This document shows positions 26,561 to 35,910 of a stretch of 64,000 nucleotides of DNA, piece by piece; position 1 is the stretch's first letter, and each line of letters begins with the position of its first letter. Origin of the DNA: SHAN690 sp038131955 (GTDB lineage: Bacteria; Bacteroidota; Bacteroidia; Flavobacteriales_G; Salibacteraceae); assembly GCA_038131955.1 (NCBI GenBank), contig JAYPQK010000010.1, positions 1 through 64,000 on the forward strand. Direction: 5' to 3'. Under the pieces are notes generated by a model. The model searched no databases and was not told the origin of the DNA. It worked only from the letters and a program-made list of their open reading frames with translations. The position numbers were made by a program, and so were the translations under genes.

Positions 26561-27541
26561 ATGCCGCTGAAACATTTCCACCACGGACAGGTCGAAGAAG
26601 GTATCTAGATCATACCCTGCATACACGGCTTGCTGGGGAAGAATACTTGCCTCACTCAGACCTGGAGTCGTATTGGGCTCTATCAGATAGATCCCGTCTT
26701 TACAAACCATGAAGTCAATCCTTATCATTCCCTTTCCATTTAGGATACCGTAGATACGCTCTGTGGTCTTCATGATCTCGTCATACACCTCCTTTTCGAT
26801 CCTTGCAGGAGTGATCTCCTGCGTTTTCGCGTTGGTGTATTTTGAATCGAAATCGAAGAAATCATTCGCAGGAACGATCTCTGTCACCGCTAAGGCCTTT
26901 GGTTTTCCTTGAATACTGATACATCCACAACTCACCTCCACTCCATCCAGAAAGGATTCAGCGATGACGTCCGAACCTTCTTCCTGTGCACGTAAAACGG
27001 CGGCATCAAACTCCTCGCGAAGTTTAACCTTAGTAATTCCAATACTCGAACCACCATCCGTGGGCTTCACGAAGCATGGCAATCCCAAATCGTTGACAAT
27101 GGCATCTGCATCATAAGCATGACCGCGCCTGATCATACGAGACTTCGCCACATTAATCCCAAAGGCTCCTAGATAAATGTTGCATGCCGCCTTATTGAAG
27201 GAAATAGCCGATTCGATCACCCCACAGTTGTTGTACGGGATGTTCATAACATCAAAATAGCCTTGAAGCTTACCGTCCTCACCAGGGGTGCCGTGAATCG
27301 CATTGAAGACTCCATCAAAGCGGATGTGCTCGTGATTCAACTGAAAAGAGAAATCGGTCTTATCTACAGGATAGACCTGTCCTTCGTGATGCACGCTCCA
27401 CCCCTCCCTCGCGATGTCGACCATGAAGGAGCGGTACTTCGCAGGATCGAGATGTCTATGCACCAATTCGGCGCTCTTCTCTGAGATGACGCGCTCGGCA
27501 GAAAATCCGCCGTAGACGATCGCAATGTTTTTTTGAGTCAC
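26546..27541 (-). CDS. ddl: D-alanine--D-alanine ligase
   Basis: This is the ATP-grasp ligase that makes the D-Ala-D-Ala dipeptide of peptidoglycan. Landmarks are NIAIVYGGFSAERVISEKSA at the N-terminus, HGTPGEDGKLQGYFD, CFVKPTDGGSSIGI, VEVSCGC, and the metal-binding RIDFMVCKDGIYLIEPNTTPGLSEAS near the C-terminus. At 331 residues it has the usual length. An exact -7 box lies 20 bp upstream. Its closeness to the PASTA protein and rluD is a typical Bacteroidota arrangement, here interrupted by an SDR gene. Confidence 0.96.
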   Translation of the reverse strand: MTQKNIAIVYGGFSAERVISEKSAELVHRHLDPAKYRSFMVDIAREGWSVHHEGQVYPVDKTDFSFQLNHEHIRFDGVFNAIHGTPGEDGKLQGYFDVMNIPYNNCGVIESAISFNKAACNIYLGAFGINVAKSRMIRRGHAYDADAIVNDLGLPCFVKPTDGGSSIGITKVKLREEFDAAVLRAQEEGSDVIAESFLDGVEVSCGCISIQGKPKALAVTEIVPANDFFDFDSKYTNAKTQEITPARIEKEVYDEIMKTTERIYGILNGKGMIRIDFMVCKDGIYLIEPNTTPGLSEASILPQQAVYAGYDLDTFFDLSVVEMFQRHSARS

Positions 27542-27561
27542 GAATATTGGATCAGGTCACT

Positions 27562-27569
27562 CAAAGGTA
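27562..27569 (-). promoter_or_regulatory. -7 promoter box of ddl
   Basis: On the minus strand this is TACCTTTG, an exact match to TAnnTTTG, 20 bp before the ddl start. Confidence 0.45.
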
Positions 27570-27625
27570 GAGTGAACCTCCAAGCACGCCTCAGACCCGC
27601 AGGAAGCTTTTCAACAGGTGAAAGC

Positions 27626-28558
27626 TTAATTCAGCAGTGAAGTATATACCACATTCAAGCCCTCAGGCAATTGGGTGTTCGGCTTATAATTCACGTAATC
27701 CAACAACTTGGATGAGCTTCCAAAACGGCGACCTACCTCGTAGTCGTATCGCTTCTTCGGAGCGTCGATGTACTTGATCTCAGAAGTCGAATTCGTCATC
27801 TTCTTGATCTCTTCGGCCAACTCGCCAATCGTAGACTCACGCTCATTGGCCACATTGAAGATCTCAAATCCCTTCACGTGCTCGGCAAGAAGGACCGTCG
27901 CCTTTACAGCATCATCTACGTAAGTAAAATCTCGCGTTTGCTCGCCCGTTCCGTACACCGTAATCGGACGGTTAGACATGGCTTGCTCGAAGAACCTAGG
28001 AATCACCATTCGATTATCCTGGCGCAATCCGTAGACGTTGAAGAAGCGGATCGCGGTGGAGTTGATGCCTTTTTCTTCGAATAGCGAGGCTAAGTAGATC
28101 TCATTATAGCGCTTGGCCATGGCATAGCTGGTACGTGGATCAACCAAGATCTCCTCGTCGACACTCTTTTCTAAGGCTAAATGGCCATAGACACCGCTGG
28201 TTGATGCATAAACAACCTTGTCGATGTGATTCTCGATGGCTGCGGCCGCCACACTCTGCATACCGATCACCTCTGTCTCCATCGTTTCGATCGGATTATC
28301 CGCTACGATGTCGACGCCTAAGATGGCCGCAAAATGAAAAATGATGTCGGCCCCCTTCGTTATTTCGATCACTTTCTGTCGATCCATTACATCGACCCGG
28401 TGAAACTCGATCTGCTTAAAAATCTCTTTTGGAATCTTATTACCGCGCAATAACGTGTCGATCACTACCACCTCATTCCCGGAATTCACCAACTGTTCAA
28501 CCAAATGTGAGCCAATGAAACCGGCTCCTCCCGTTACTACTGCACGTTGATTCTTCAT
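27626..28558 (-). CDS. NAD-dependent epimerase/dehydratase (extended SDR)
   Basis: A 310-residue nucleotide-sugar epimerase/dehydratase. The N-terminal Rossmann loop is VTGGAGFIGSHLVEQL, the catalytic Thr/Ser region is YASTSGVYG, and the Tyr-x3-Lys pair is in TSYAMAKRYNE. RFFNVYGLRQD and TVYGTGEQTRDFTYVDD are typical of UDP-glucuronate or UDP-glucose epimerase/decarboxylase-like members. The precise sugar is not predictable. It is separate from galE in sequence. A small imperfect hairpin follows the stop, without a T-tract. Confidence 0.85.
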   Translation of the reverse strand: MKNQRAVVTGGAGFIGSHLVEQLVNSGNEVVVIDTLLRGNKIPKEIFKQIEFHRVDVMDRQKVIEITKGADIIFHFAAILGVDIVADNPIETMETEVIGMQSVAAAAIENHIDKVVYASTSGVYGHLALEKSVDEEILVDPRTSYAMAKRYNEIYLASLFEEKGINSTAIRFFNVYGLRQDNRMVIPRFFEQAMSNRPITVYGTGEQTRDFTYVDDAVKATVLLAEHVKGFEIFNVANERESTIGELAEEIKKMTNSTSEIKYIDAPKKRYDYEVGRRFGSSSKLLDYVNYKPNTQLPEGLNVVYTSLLN

Positions 28559-28641
28559 CTAAATTCTCTTTGAGAAACAAATGTGGCAAAATAGGTTCAA
28601 TTCTTACCCGTTAACTGCAAGTTCTCTAATCCAAAGCAAGC

Positions 28642-28649
28642 TATATTTG
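28642..28649 (+). promoter_or_regulatory. -7 promoter box of the PASTA-T9SS-rluD operon
   Basis: TATATTTG matches TAnnTTTG exactly and ends 8 bp before the ATG at 28658, so the transcript would begin within a few bases of the start codon. No -33 element is evident. Confidence 0.45.
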
Positions 28650-28657
28650 ACTCTTCA

Positions 28658-29470
28658 ATGCTGAAGCTAATTTTTTCCAAGCGTTTCCTTCTTCATTTGG
28701 CCCTCGCACTCGTTGTTGTGGTTGGAGCCGTCGGTGGCGCATATTACTACTTGAAGATCTTTACAGAGCAGGACAGTATCGCGACCGTTCCTTCTCTCGA
28801 AGGCTATGACGCGATCGAAGCAGAAGCGGTGCTGAAAGAGCTATCGCTGGAAGGTATCGTGATCGACTCACTCTATTTAGCTGACAAGCGTGGCGGGGAG
28901 ATTGTGGATCAAGAGCCGATCGCCGATTCCAAGGTGAAAAAAGACAGAAAAATATATCTCACCATAGCTCGTTATAGCACTCCTATGGTAAAGCTCCCCA
29001 ACATCGAAGACCAAGGATTGGCGCTGGCATTGGCCAAATTGGAATCGTATGGTTTCAAAGTGGGAGAGTTGATCCCAAAACCGGGAGGCTGCTCAGACTG
29101 TGCTCTTGGTGTACAGATCAAGGGTAAATCCATCAAACCAGGTACTCCTCTATTCAAAGGTCAAAAGGTGGACCTACTGGTTGGAGAAGGAGCCACGGGC
29201 GAAGAAGTCCATATCCCCATGCTTTACGGACTCGATGCTGAAGAGGCAAGACAATTGGCGAACAGGGATGGATTGAACATTGGCGCAACGGTCTACACGG
29301 ACTGCGAAGATGCAGCTGACTCTGCCATGGCTCGAATCTTTCGCCAATCCCCTGAACCAGATCCCAACGACCGTATCCAGATGGGCGCATCCATCAACGT
29401 GTACCTCACAAAAGATCTGACCCAACTGCCAGAGGTGAATCTAGATTCCATCAAAGCGCAAGTCCAATGA
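28658..29470 (+). CDS. PASTA domain-containing membrane-anchored protein
   Basis: A 270-residue protein with a short cytoplasmic N-terminus, one membrane helix (about residues 11-30, LHLALALVVVVGAVGGAYYY) and three successive PASTA repeats in the periplasm. The repeats start near VPSLEGYDAIEAEAVL, LPNIEDQGLALALAKL and IPMLYGLDAEEARQL. PASTA units bind peptidoglycan fragments in Gram-positive kinases; in Bacteroidota this stand-alone form sits beside rluD and its role is undefined. It overlaps the next gene by 4 bp. Confidence 0.92.
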   Translation: MLKLIFSKRFLLHLALALVVVVGAVGGAYYYLKIFTEQDSIATVPSLEGYDAIEAEAVLKELSLEGIVIDSLYLADKRGGEIVDQEPIADSKVKKDRKIYLTIARYSTPMVKLPNIEDQGLALALAKLESYGFKVGELIPKPGGCSDCALGVQIKGKSIKPGTPLFKGQKVDLLVGEGATGEEVHIPMLYGLDAEEARQLANRDGLNIGATVYTDCEDAADSAMARIFRQSPEPDPNDRIQMGASINVYLTKDLTQLPEVNLDSIKAQVQ

Positions 29471-31677
29471 TGAGGTGGACCTCATACCTTTTATTGATCT
29501 GTTTCGTCTTTACGTCATCTTTGATCAGGGCGCAAGAAGAACTCGTTGACCTGAAACAGGTCAAGGGAATGCCTGAAGAGAAGACCTCCGGCAACACCGA
29601 AAACAGCAGGATCAATCTCGTCAAGTACCCGTTTATCTATGTTCACGATACGCTTCCCCTCCCCTTCTTTGACGATTTCTCCACTAATCGGATCAAAATT
29701 TATGATGCAGAGAAGACCGATCCGAATGTCAGTCTGAAGATCAACTACGACTTCTCTGTCAATGGGAACAATCCCGACACGCTTTACTATCGATCCGATA
29801 CCACCTATTCGATCTTGAAGACGATCGGGGGTGACATCATCTCTCAGAGCAACACGACACTCTTCATCACCTTCTATCAGGATGGGAAGGTGATCGGTTA
29901 CGATACAGGTTGGACCAATGTCGTAACGGAATTCGATCAAGGGACAGGTTTGGTCACCTTCGACACCCTGCTTCCAGATTTCACCATCATCAACACACCT
30001 GACACCTTCTACAGGGTTGCGGATGACGCTACACTCTGGACTCCACCGATCGACACCTTCGACTCGGCACGCGCCGTTCCATTCATCAATAATCGTTTTG
30101 CCAAGACACCACTCACACAGGGGGTAGCCACCTTCGATGGAACAGATGATCGAGGCATGCCGTATGACATCAGTTCAGAAACATCATATGGGCTGGCAGA
30201 TGTGCTTACCTCTAAGCCCATCTATCTCGACTCGAACATGGAGAATGTGTACTTGAGTTTCTTTTACCAGGCGGGTGGCTATGGAAACTATCCTGATGAA
30301 GAGGATTCTCTTGTGGTCGAGTTCTTCGATGTACTTGATTCCACTTGGAGATTCGCTTACAAGCTTCGCCCTCCGGTAGTGGAAGACTCGAACTGGACAG
30401 ATCAGATCTTTCTCCAGATCGATGGACCGAGGTATTTGCGGCCAGGATTTCGCTTTCGATTCAAGAACTATTCAACCCTTTCAGGGAGTTTCGACCATTG
30501 GCATTTGGACTACATCCGTTTGGATCAAGACCGAGATACGACCGCAGACGACTCTCTGATTCAAGATGTTGCCTTCGTGCAAGGAATGCAAACCCTGTTC
30601 AAAGATTTCATGAGCGTGCCTTATCTCCATTACATTCAAGATCCTGAGGCATTTGATGCGCAAGAAGGATCCTTCACCTTGGTAAACCTCGGCCTTGAAG
30701 AGGTCGCGGTGATCGGTCTAAAATATCAGGTGTTTGATCCCAATGGCAATCTGATAGGGGGAGCGGTCACTGCAGAACCAAGTGTTCCTGCCAGCACTAG
30801 ACTGACGTCGGAATTTCCGATCTCTGACTCCCCTATCTATCCTGACCTTGGAACTGATTTCGCCGACTTCATGATACGATCTAGCTACACGTCCGTAGGC
30901 GAGCAGAACCCATATTATATCAACGACACCATTTACAATCGTCAAGGGCTTCGTGACTATTATGCTTACGATGACGGAACCGCTGAGAAAGCTTACGGTC
31001 TTACGGGAGCCGGACTGGAACTCGCATACGGCTTCAATACACCGATCGGTGATTCCTTACACGCCGTTTACTTCAACTTCCCTCAGATCATCCATAATGA
31101 CAATGAGGACTTACCAATTAGGGTGCTTGTGTGGGACAATTTGGAAGCTGATCCGATCTATGAAGCGGAACAATGGGTCGACCCACAATACACCGATGCC
31201 AATGACTTCTTCCGATTAGAACTCGATGACGCCGTATACGTTCAAGGCGAATTCTATGTGGGTTTCAGGCAGCAAGAAGCGAAGAAGGTATATATCGGTT
31301 TTGACGCCAATCGTTCGGCTCGTGAACACACCTACTATCGAATTGGCCAGGACTGGTACCAGAGTAGCTTAAATGGTGCTCTCATGATCAGACCAAGCTT
31401 CAATGAAGTAGAACTAGCCGGTGTGAGTTCGCCGAGAGCCGTAATGGAATCCAATTTTACCGTGTATCCGAATCCGGCGAGAGATCAAGTACAGATCCAA
31501 ACCTCTTCGAAATGGAACTCTTTTCTTCTCATTGACATCTCGGGTAGATTGATCCAGTCCCATAATGGATCTTCTAGAACGATTTCACTGACAGGACTGC
31601 AGCAGGGAGTCTACTTTATAAGAGGACAGGCTGAAAACGGTGAGATGGTCACCACAAAACTCGTCGTACAACCATGA
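29467..31677 (+). CDS. T9SS type A sorting-domain protein, function unknown
   Basis: A secreted 736-residue protein. A signal peptide (SYLLLICFVFTSSLIRAQ) is followed by a long beta-rich region without a family I recognise; it contains DTLPLPFFDDFS and a stretch of many Asp/Thr/Tyr. The last 75 residues are a T9SS type A C-terminal domain (FTVYPNPARDQVQI, LIDISGRLIQS, LQQGVYFIRG). It should cross the outer membrane by T9SS and be released or attached at the surface. It sits between the PASTA gene and rluD with 4-bp overlaps on both sides; relatives of this gene are often found between these two. Confidence 0.88.
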   Translation: MMRWTSYLLLICFVFTSSLIRAQEELVDLKQVKGMPEEKTSGNTENSRINLVKYPFIYVHDTLPLPFFDDFSTNRIKIYDAEKTDPNVSLKINYDFSVNGNNPDTLYYRSDTTYSILKTIGGDIISQSNTTLFITFYQDGKVIGYDTGWTNVVTEFDQGTGLVTFDTLLPDFTIINTPDTFYRVADDATLWTPPIDTFDSARAVPFINNRFAKTPLTQGVATFDGTDDRGMPYDISSETSYGLADVLTSKPIYLDSNMENVYLSFFYQAGGYGNYPDEEDSLVVEFFDVLDSTWRFAYKLRPPVVEDSNWTDQIFLQIDGPRYLRPGFRFRFKNYSTLSGSFDHWHLDYIRLDQDRDTTADDSLIQDVAFVQGMQTLFKDFMSVPYLHYIQDPEAFDAQEGSFTLVNLGLEEVAVIGLKYQVFDPNGNLIGGAVTAEPSVPASTRLTSEFPISDSPIYPDLGTDFADFMIRSSYTSVGEQNPYYINDTIYNRQGLRDYYAYDDGTAEKAYGLTGAGLELAYGFNTPIGDSLHAVYFNFPQIIHNDNEDLPIRVLVWDNLEADPIYEAEQWVDPQYTDANDFFRLELDDAVYVQGEFYVGFRQQEAKKVYIGFDANRSAREHTYYRIGQDWYQSSLNGALMIRPSFNEVELAGVSSPRAVMESNFTVYPNPARDQVQIQTSSKWNSFLLIDISGRLIQSHNGSSRTISLTGLQQGVYFIRGQAENGEMVTTKLVVQP

Positions 31678-32723
31678 ATCAAGACTTCGACCTGATAGAT
31701 GGTGACGATGATTCAGATGAATCGTTTGAGCATTTTCAAGTAACCGCAGACCCTGGCCAAGCACCACTTAGGGTCGATAAGTTTCTGATCGATCGTATCC
31801 CTCACATCTCGCGAAGCAAGATATCAACGGCGGCCAAGAATGGGAATGTGGTTGTCAATGGAGAGTCGGTAAAGCAGAATTATAAGGTCAAGCCAAACGA
31901 TAAGATCTCGCTCGTTTTTCCTCATCCAAAACACGAGCTCAAGCTCATCCCTCAAGAGATCGAGTTAGACATCGTCTATGAAGACGACGATCTGGTGGTA
32001 GTCAACAAACCCGCTGGCTTCGTCGTTCATCCCGGACATGGCAATTACTCGGGCACGCTGGTGAATGCCCTTCTCCACCTTTTTGGAAATCTTCCCAAGA
32101 ACGCGAAGAGCGAAGTGGCCTACCCTGGTCTGGTTCATCGTATCGACAAGGATACCACCGGCCTCTTAGTGATAGCTAAGAAAGAAGACGTACTGACGAA
32201 TTTGGCAGCACAATTCTTCAACCGGACCACCCAACGTTTCTATTACGCTTTAGTTTGGGGAAATGTTGAAGAAGAAGCAGGAACCATTACCGGCAACATC
32301 GGCAGATCCCACAGCGACCGCAAACAGATGACGGTATATCCCGACGGAGAAGAAGGAAAACACGCGGTCACGCATTACGAAGTGCTTGAACGACTGGGCT
32401 ATGTAACACTCGTGAAGTGTAAGCTCGACACGGGTCGAACCCACCAGATCAGAGCGCACATGAAGCATATTGGGCATACGCTGTTCGGAGATATCCGATA
32501 TGGCGGAAACAAGATCTTGAAGGGAACCACCTTTAGTAAGTACCGTCAGTTCGTAGAGAATTGTTTCCAGATACTACCACGACAGGCCCTACACGCTAAA
32601 ACACTCGGATTCACGCACCCGAAGACCGGGAAATGGATGGAGTTCGAATGCCCACTACCTGAAGACATGGAGATGGTTTTAGATAAGTGGCGGGTTTACG
32701 TAAAAGCGAAGTCGTTCGACTAG
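31674..32723 (+). CDS. rluD: 23S rRNA pseudouridine synthase, RluD family
   Basis: RluD converts U1911, U1915 and U1917 of 23S rRNA helix 69 to pseudouridine. An acidic N-terminal tail of about 25 residues precedes an S4 RNA-binding domain (about residues 35-95: VDKFLIDRIPHISRSKIS). The catalytic domain carries HRIDKDTTGLL with the active-site Asp (about residue 157) and TGRTHQIRAHM further on. At 349 residues it is of normal length. The window also has rlmH, which methylates the pseudouridine RluD makes at 1915. It overlaps the T9SS gene by 4 bp and converges on a truncated PKD gene. Confidence 0.95.
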   Translation: MNQDFDLIDGDDDSDESFEHFQVTADPGQAPLRVDKFLIDRIPHISRSKISTAAKNGNVVVNGESVKQNYKVKPNDKISLVFPHPKHELKLIPQEIELDIVYEDDDLVVVNKPAGFVVHPGHGNYSGTLVNALLHLFGNLPKNAKSEVAYPGLVHRIDKDTTGLLVIAKKEDVLTNLAAQFFNRTTQRFYYALVWGNVEEEAGTITGNIGRSHSDRKQMTVYPDGEEGKHAVTHYEVLERLGYVTLVKCKLDTGRTHQIRAHMKHIGHTLFGDIRYGGNKILKGTTFSKYRQFVENCFQILPRQALHAKTLGFTHPKTGKWMEFECPLPEDMEMVLDKWRVYVKAKSFD

Positions 32724-32726
32724 CAA

Positions 32727-33098
32727 CTAGAACTTCGCGCATGGGATGAAGAACCTACTCCTCCTGCGTTTCCTCTTCTTTCGATCACTAGCGATTTCGT
32801 AGATAATCGAGATCTCATGCGCACCTCCGGAATTGGTGATCGCCGCGGCATAGGTATGCGAAACAAAGGCAGGTGGAATGATAGAGGTCACAACGGTATT
32901 TGGACTACCGTCACCCCAATCGATGATCGTATAGCCAAAATTATTGGGGGATTGAACGTATAACGTAAATGCCCCAACCGTACAACTCACCCAAACCGGA
33001 TTGTTCACTGCTTGCCCCTGCCCATCGTAGACCGTACACTGACCGTACGAGAGTCCACTAAGCAAGAGAGCGAAGAGAAGTGGAATCAAATTCCGCAT
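32727..33098 (-). CDS. truncated PKD-domain secreted protein (probable remnant)
   Basis: A 123-residue protein. The signal peptide MRNLIPLLFALLLSGLSYGQ and the first domain (YDGQGQAVNNPVWVSCTVGAFTLYVQSP, then IDWGDGSPNT as in PKD domains) look like the beginning of a large Bacteroidota adhesin or gliding-motility type protein with many PKD repeats. The homology fades after SHTYAAAITNSGG. The chain ends with a strongly basic, non-protein-like tail (DRKKRKRRRSRFFIP). Only 3 bp separate its stop from the convergent rluD, so no room is left for the missing part. I read it as a decayed 5' fragment that may still be expressed. The start 33098 is fixed by the signal peptide. Confidence 0.6.
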   Translation of the reverse strand: MRNLIPLLFALLLSGLSYGQCTVYDGQGQAVNNPVWVSCTVGAFTLYVQSPNNFGYTIIDWGDGSPNTVVTSIIPPAFVSHTYAAAITNSGGAHEISIIYEIASDRKKRKRRRSRFFIPCAKF

Positions 33099-33322
33099 AA
33101 GAAAGTAGGCGTATCCCAACGAAAATACGGGAGTTTCAGACGCCTTCGACGAAGACCCAAAAGGATATAACTTTTCCATAACCACAGATTTTCGGGTTAG
33201 TGGATAGCCATCCGGGAAAGAAAAGGGGAATGATCTTTCTATCTATATAGACTCCATTCCGGGGTCAACCGTTGCCTTAATCTTTCAATCACAAAGAACG
33301 GAAACTTTATTTCTCTACATTA

Positions 33323-34834
33323 GTGAAAGTAGAATCCCGTCCATTGGAACATTACGACATCTGTGTTATCGGAGGAGGCCCATCCGGGTATGCGGCCGCC
33401 ATGAGAGCCATTGACTTTGGCAAAAAGGTCATCCTTATTGAAAAAGGCAAGGTCGGAGGAGCCGCCATTTATGACGGTGCCTTAACCTCTAAAACCACTT
33501 GGGAAATAGCCTCTCGGGTGTCTTCTATCAATGAGATGCTAGAGGCACAAGGAAGAAAACTCTTCGATCTGGAGTGGGAAGATGTCCAGCAAACGGTGCG
33601 CGAGGCCATCTTCGACCGAAAACAGCAATATTCAGCTCACATCAAGCTTTTGCAAGAAGAAACCTCGACCGTTCGATTTCGATATGCAAGAGGTAAAGCA
33701 AAATTCATATCGCCTACGGAGGTCCAGATCACCAATAAAAAGGGTGAAGAAGTGATTAAGGCAGATCATACGATCATTGCCACCGGAAGTAGACCAAGAA
33801 AACTACCCCATATCGAGACCGATGAGAAGATCATCATGACCTCTGACGGTATCCATCACATGGAAAACTACCCGAAGAGTCTCGTAATTCTTGGAGCGGG
33901 GGTCATCGGATGTGAATACGCCACCATCTTCTCCAACTTCGGAAAAACCAAGGTGTATCTCATCGACCGCGCAGACCGCATCCTGCCTTTTGAAGATGAA
34001 GACATCGCGAACATGGTCAGCAATAACCTGCACGAGAAGGGCGTCACGATCCATAGCACCGCAAAGCTCAACCGGATGGAGATCGTCGACGGTGAAGTAG
34101 AATATGAACTCTCTTACCCTAACGGCGAGATCGAGGTCATTCGCGTTGAAAAAGCCCTGCTCTCTGTGGGTCGCATCCCGAATACTGAGGAATTAGGCCT
34201 CGAAAAAGCGGGAGTTACGGTGACCGATCGCAACTACATTACCGACGACAACACCCAGACCAATGTTCCCAACATCTACGCAGTAGGTGACGTTTCCGGT
34301 CATATCGCACTCGTAAACATGGGAGAAATCGAAGCAAGGCACGCCGTTGAACGCATCGTCGGGTATCAACACGACAGCTCCGTATCCTACGACAACATCT
34401 GTACGATCATGTTCCTCAACCCTGAGGTGGCGGCCGTTGGTATGAATGAGCAGCAGTGCATCGAAAAAGGATTGCCGATCAAAGTGGTCAAGATCGATTA
34501 CAGCTGCATCGCCCGCGCCATTGCTATGCGGAAGACGCAAGGATTCTTCAAGATCATCGTTACCGACGATGAAGAAATGAGGATACTAGGTATGCGTGCC
34601 ATCGGGGAACACGCTTCCAGCGCGATCCAAGCGATCGGACTCCTGATAAAAATGAACGAGCCCATCGAAGTATTGGCTGACTTGGTTCACCCACACCCTT
34701 CTATCATCGAGGGTATTCAGGAATGCGTTAGAATGCTTCTCGGTAAATCGATCTTCAAATCGGCCGTCTTCAAAGATGCCATGCAATGCTATCGTCGAGA
34801 AGCAGAGGTCATCGAAGACCTCCAAGAACTGTAG
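33323..34834 (+). CDS. FAD/NAD(P)-dependent oxidoreductase, dihydrolipoamide dehydrogenase-like, without the redox disulfide
   Basis: A 503-residue flavoprotein of the pyridine-nucleotide disulfide reductase group. The FAD motif is YDICVIGGGPSGYAAA and the NAD(P) motif is LVILGAGVIGCEYA (about residue 192). The second FAD motif is NIYAVGDVSG, and the C-terminal dimer domain has HPHPSIIEGI. The place of the CxxxxC redox centre reads VGGAAIYDGALTSK: both cysteines are absent. It is therefore not a lipoamide dehydrogenase or thiol reductase; a transhydrogenase-like or other flavin-only reaction is possible. Translation starts at GTG. It stands alone, and its stop is 2 bp from the convergent peroxidase gene. 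Confidence 0.82.
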   Translation: MKVESRPLEHYDICVIGGGPSGYAAAMRAIDFGKKVILIEKGKVGGAAIYDGALTSKTTWEIASRVSSINEMLEAQGRKLFDLEWEDVQQTVREAIFDRKQQYSAHIKLLQEETSTVRFRYARGKAKFISPTEVQITNKKGEEVIKADHTIIATGSRPRKLPHIETDEKIIMTSDGIHHMENYPKSLVILGAGVIGCEYATIFSNFGKTKVYLIDRADRILPFEDEDIANMVSNNLHEKGVTIHSTAKLNRMEIVDGEVEYELSYPNGEIEVIRVEKALLSVGRIPNTEELGLEKAGVTVTDRNYITDDNTQTNVPNIYAVGDVSGHIALVNMGEIEARHAVERIVGYQHDSSVSYDNICTIMFLNPEVAAVGMNEQQCIEKGLPIKVVKIDYSCIARAIAMRKTQGFFKIIVTDDEEMRILGMRAIGEHASSAIQAIGLLIKMNEPIEVLADLVHPHPSIIEGIQECVRMLLGKSIFKSAVFKDAMQCYRREAEVIEDLQEL

Positions 34835-34836
34835 CA

Positions 34837-35910
34837 TCACTGTTCCGCAGGTACCAAGCTTGGGTTGTTCACAAAGGAAGAATCCGTCATGGTCTTTAAG
34901 AATGCAAACAAAGCTTCTTTCTCATAATCCGTGAGATTGACTCCACCTTGGTACGCAAACTCCATCAAGACATCCACATTGCGATTGTCATGCACTCCTT
35001 CGGAATAAAAATCGATCACCTCTTCCAAGGTCTCGAATCTTCCATCGTGCATATATGGCGCTGTGAAGACCAAGTTCCTCAGTGTTGGCGTCTTGAACTT
35101 CCCTTCATCTGATGGGTCACCTGTCACCTCCATTAGCCCTGCTCTTAGATTGGCATCATCATCCAAACCATTGTTGTGAAAGGAATTATCAGCGGCCAAA
35201 ACTCCACCATGACAATGAAAGCAATCCGCTTCCTCACTGTTGAAAATGATCTGTCCGATCTCTTCCAGCTCCGTTAACTCCGCTTCTCCCCTAAGCCAAC
35301 GGTCAAACTTCGTATCCGCGCTCACCAAGGTCATCTCATACTGAACCAAGGCCTGCACCACATGCATGGAATCGATCTCATCAATTCCAAAAACCTCCTT
35401 GAACAGAAGCGGATAAACGCCATGAGCATTGAGACGATCCTCGACTTCAGGCCAAGTCATATCCATTTCCAAAGGATTCGTGACGGGTTGTAAAGCTTGA
35501 TCCTCCCTAGACTTCGCCCTTCCATTCCAGAAGAATTCATTCATCCAAGCGATATTGAAGATCGGCATCGAATGAAACGAAGTCTCCGTATCATTCGTTC
35601 CAATACTCTTCTTTCTAGGATCAGAAAAAGAGTTGGATTGAAAATGACAGGATCCACAAGAAACGTTCTGATTCCTGGATAAGATTGGATCGAAGAACAA
35701 CCTCTTGCCGAGCGCCACCCCTTCTTCCGTCAAACGGTTCTCTTCTTTCAGGAAATAATCGGGAAATCCAGGCGGGATCTTTAAATGGTAAGGGGTCGGT
35801 CCAGAGGCATCATCCACCAGCGATGCATCCGTGATGTGTAGATCTTTCTCACACTGAACCAACGCGAGCGTGAAACCCACTAAGATGATCAACACTCCCC
35901 ACTTTCTCAT
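34837..35910 (-). CDS. di-haem cytochrome c peroxidase family lipoprotein
   Basis: This protein of the MauG/bacterial cytochrome c peroxidase family has 357 residues. A lipoprotein signal (ILVGFTLALVQC) places it in the periplasm, anchored by a lipid. Two haem c motifs are present: CGSCH (about residue 84) and CFHCH (about residue 229). PYMHDGRFETLEEVIDFY is a conserved C-terminal motif. The likely role is peroxide reduction or a related haem oxidation. The start overlaps the stop of the S8 protease gene by 4 bp, suggesting one transcript. Confidence 0.93.
   Translation of the reverse strand: MRKWGVLIILVGFTLALVQCEKDLHITDASLVDDASGPTPYHLKIPPGFPDYFLKEENRLTEEGVALGKRLFFDPILSRNQNVSCGSCHFQSNSFSDPRKKSIGTNDTETSFHSMPIFNIAWMNEFFWNGRAKSREDQALQPVTNPLEMDMTWPEVEDRLNAHGVYPLLFKEVFGIDEIDSMHVVQALVQYEMTLVSADTKFDRWLRGEAELTELEEIGQIIFNSEEADCFHCHGGVLAADNSFHNNGLDDDANLRAGLMEVTGDPSDEGKFKTPTLRNLVFTAPYMHDGRFETLEEVIDFYSEGVHDNRNVDVLMEFAYQGGVNLTDYEKEALFAFLKTMTDSSFVNNPSLVPAEQ

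Noticed and set aside
27604..27627. Hairpin between the SDR epimerase gene and ddl as a terminator
   Set aside because: The stem is AT-rich with a bulge, overlaps the SDR stop codon, and has no T-tract on the minus strand.
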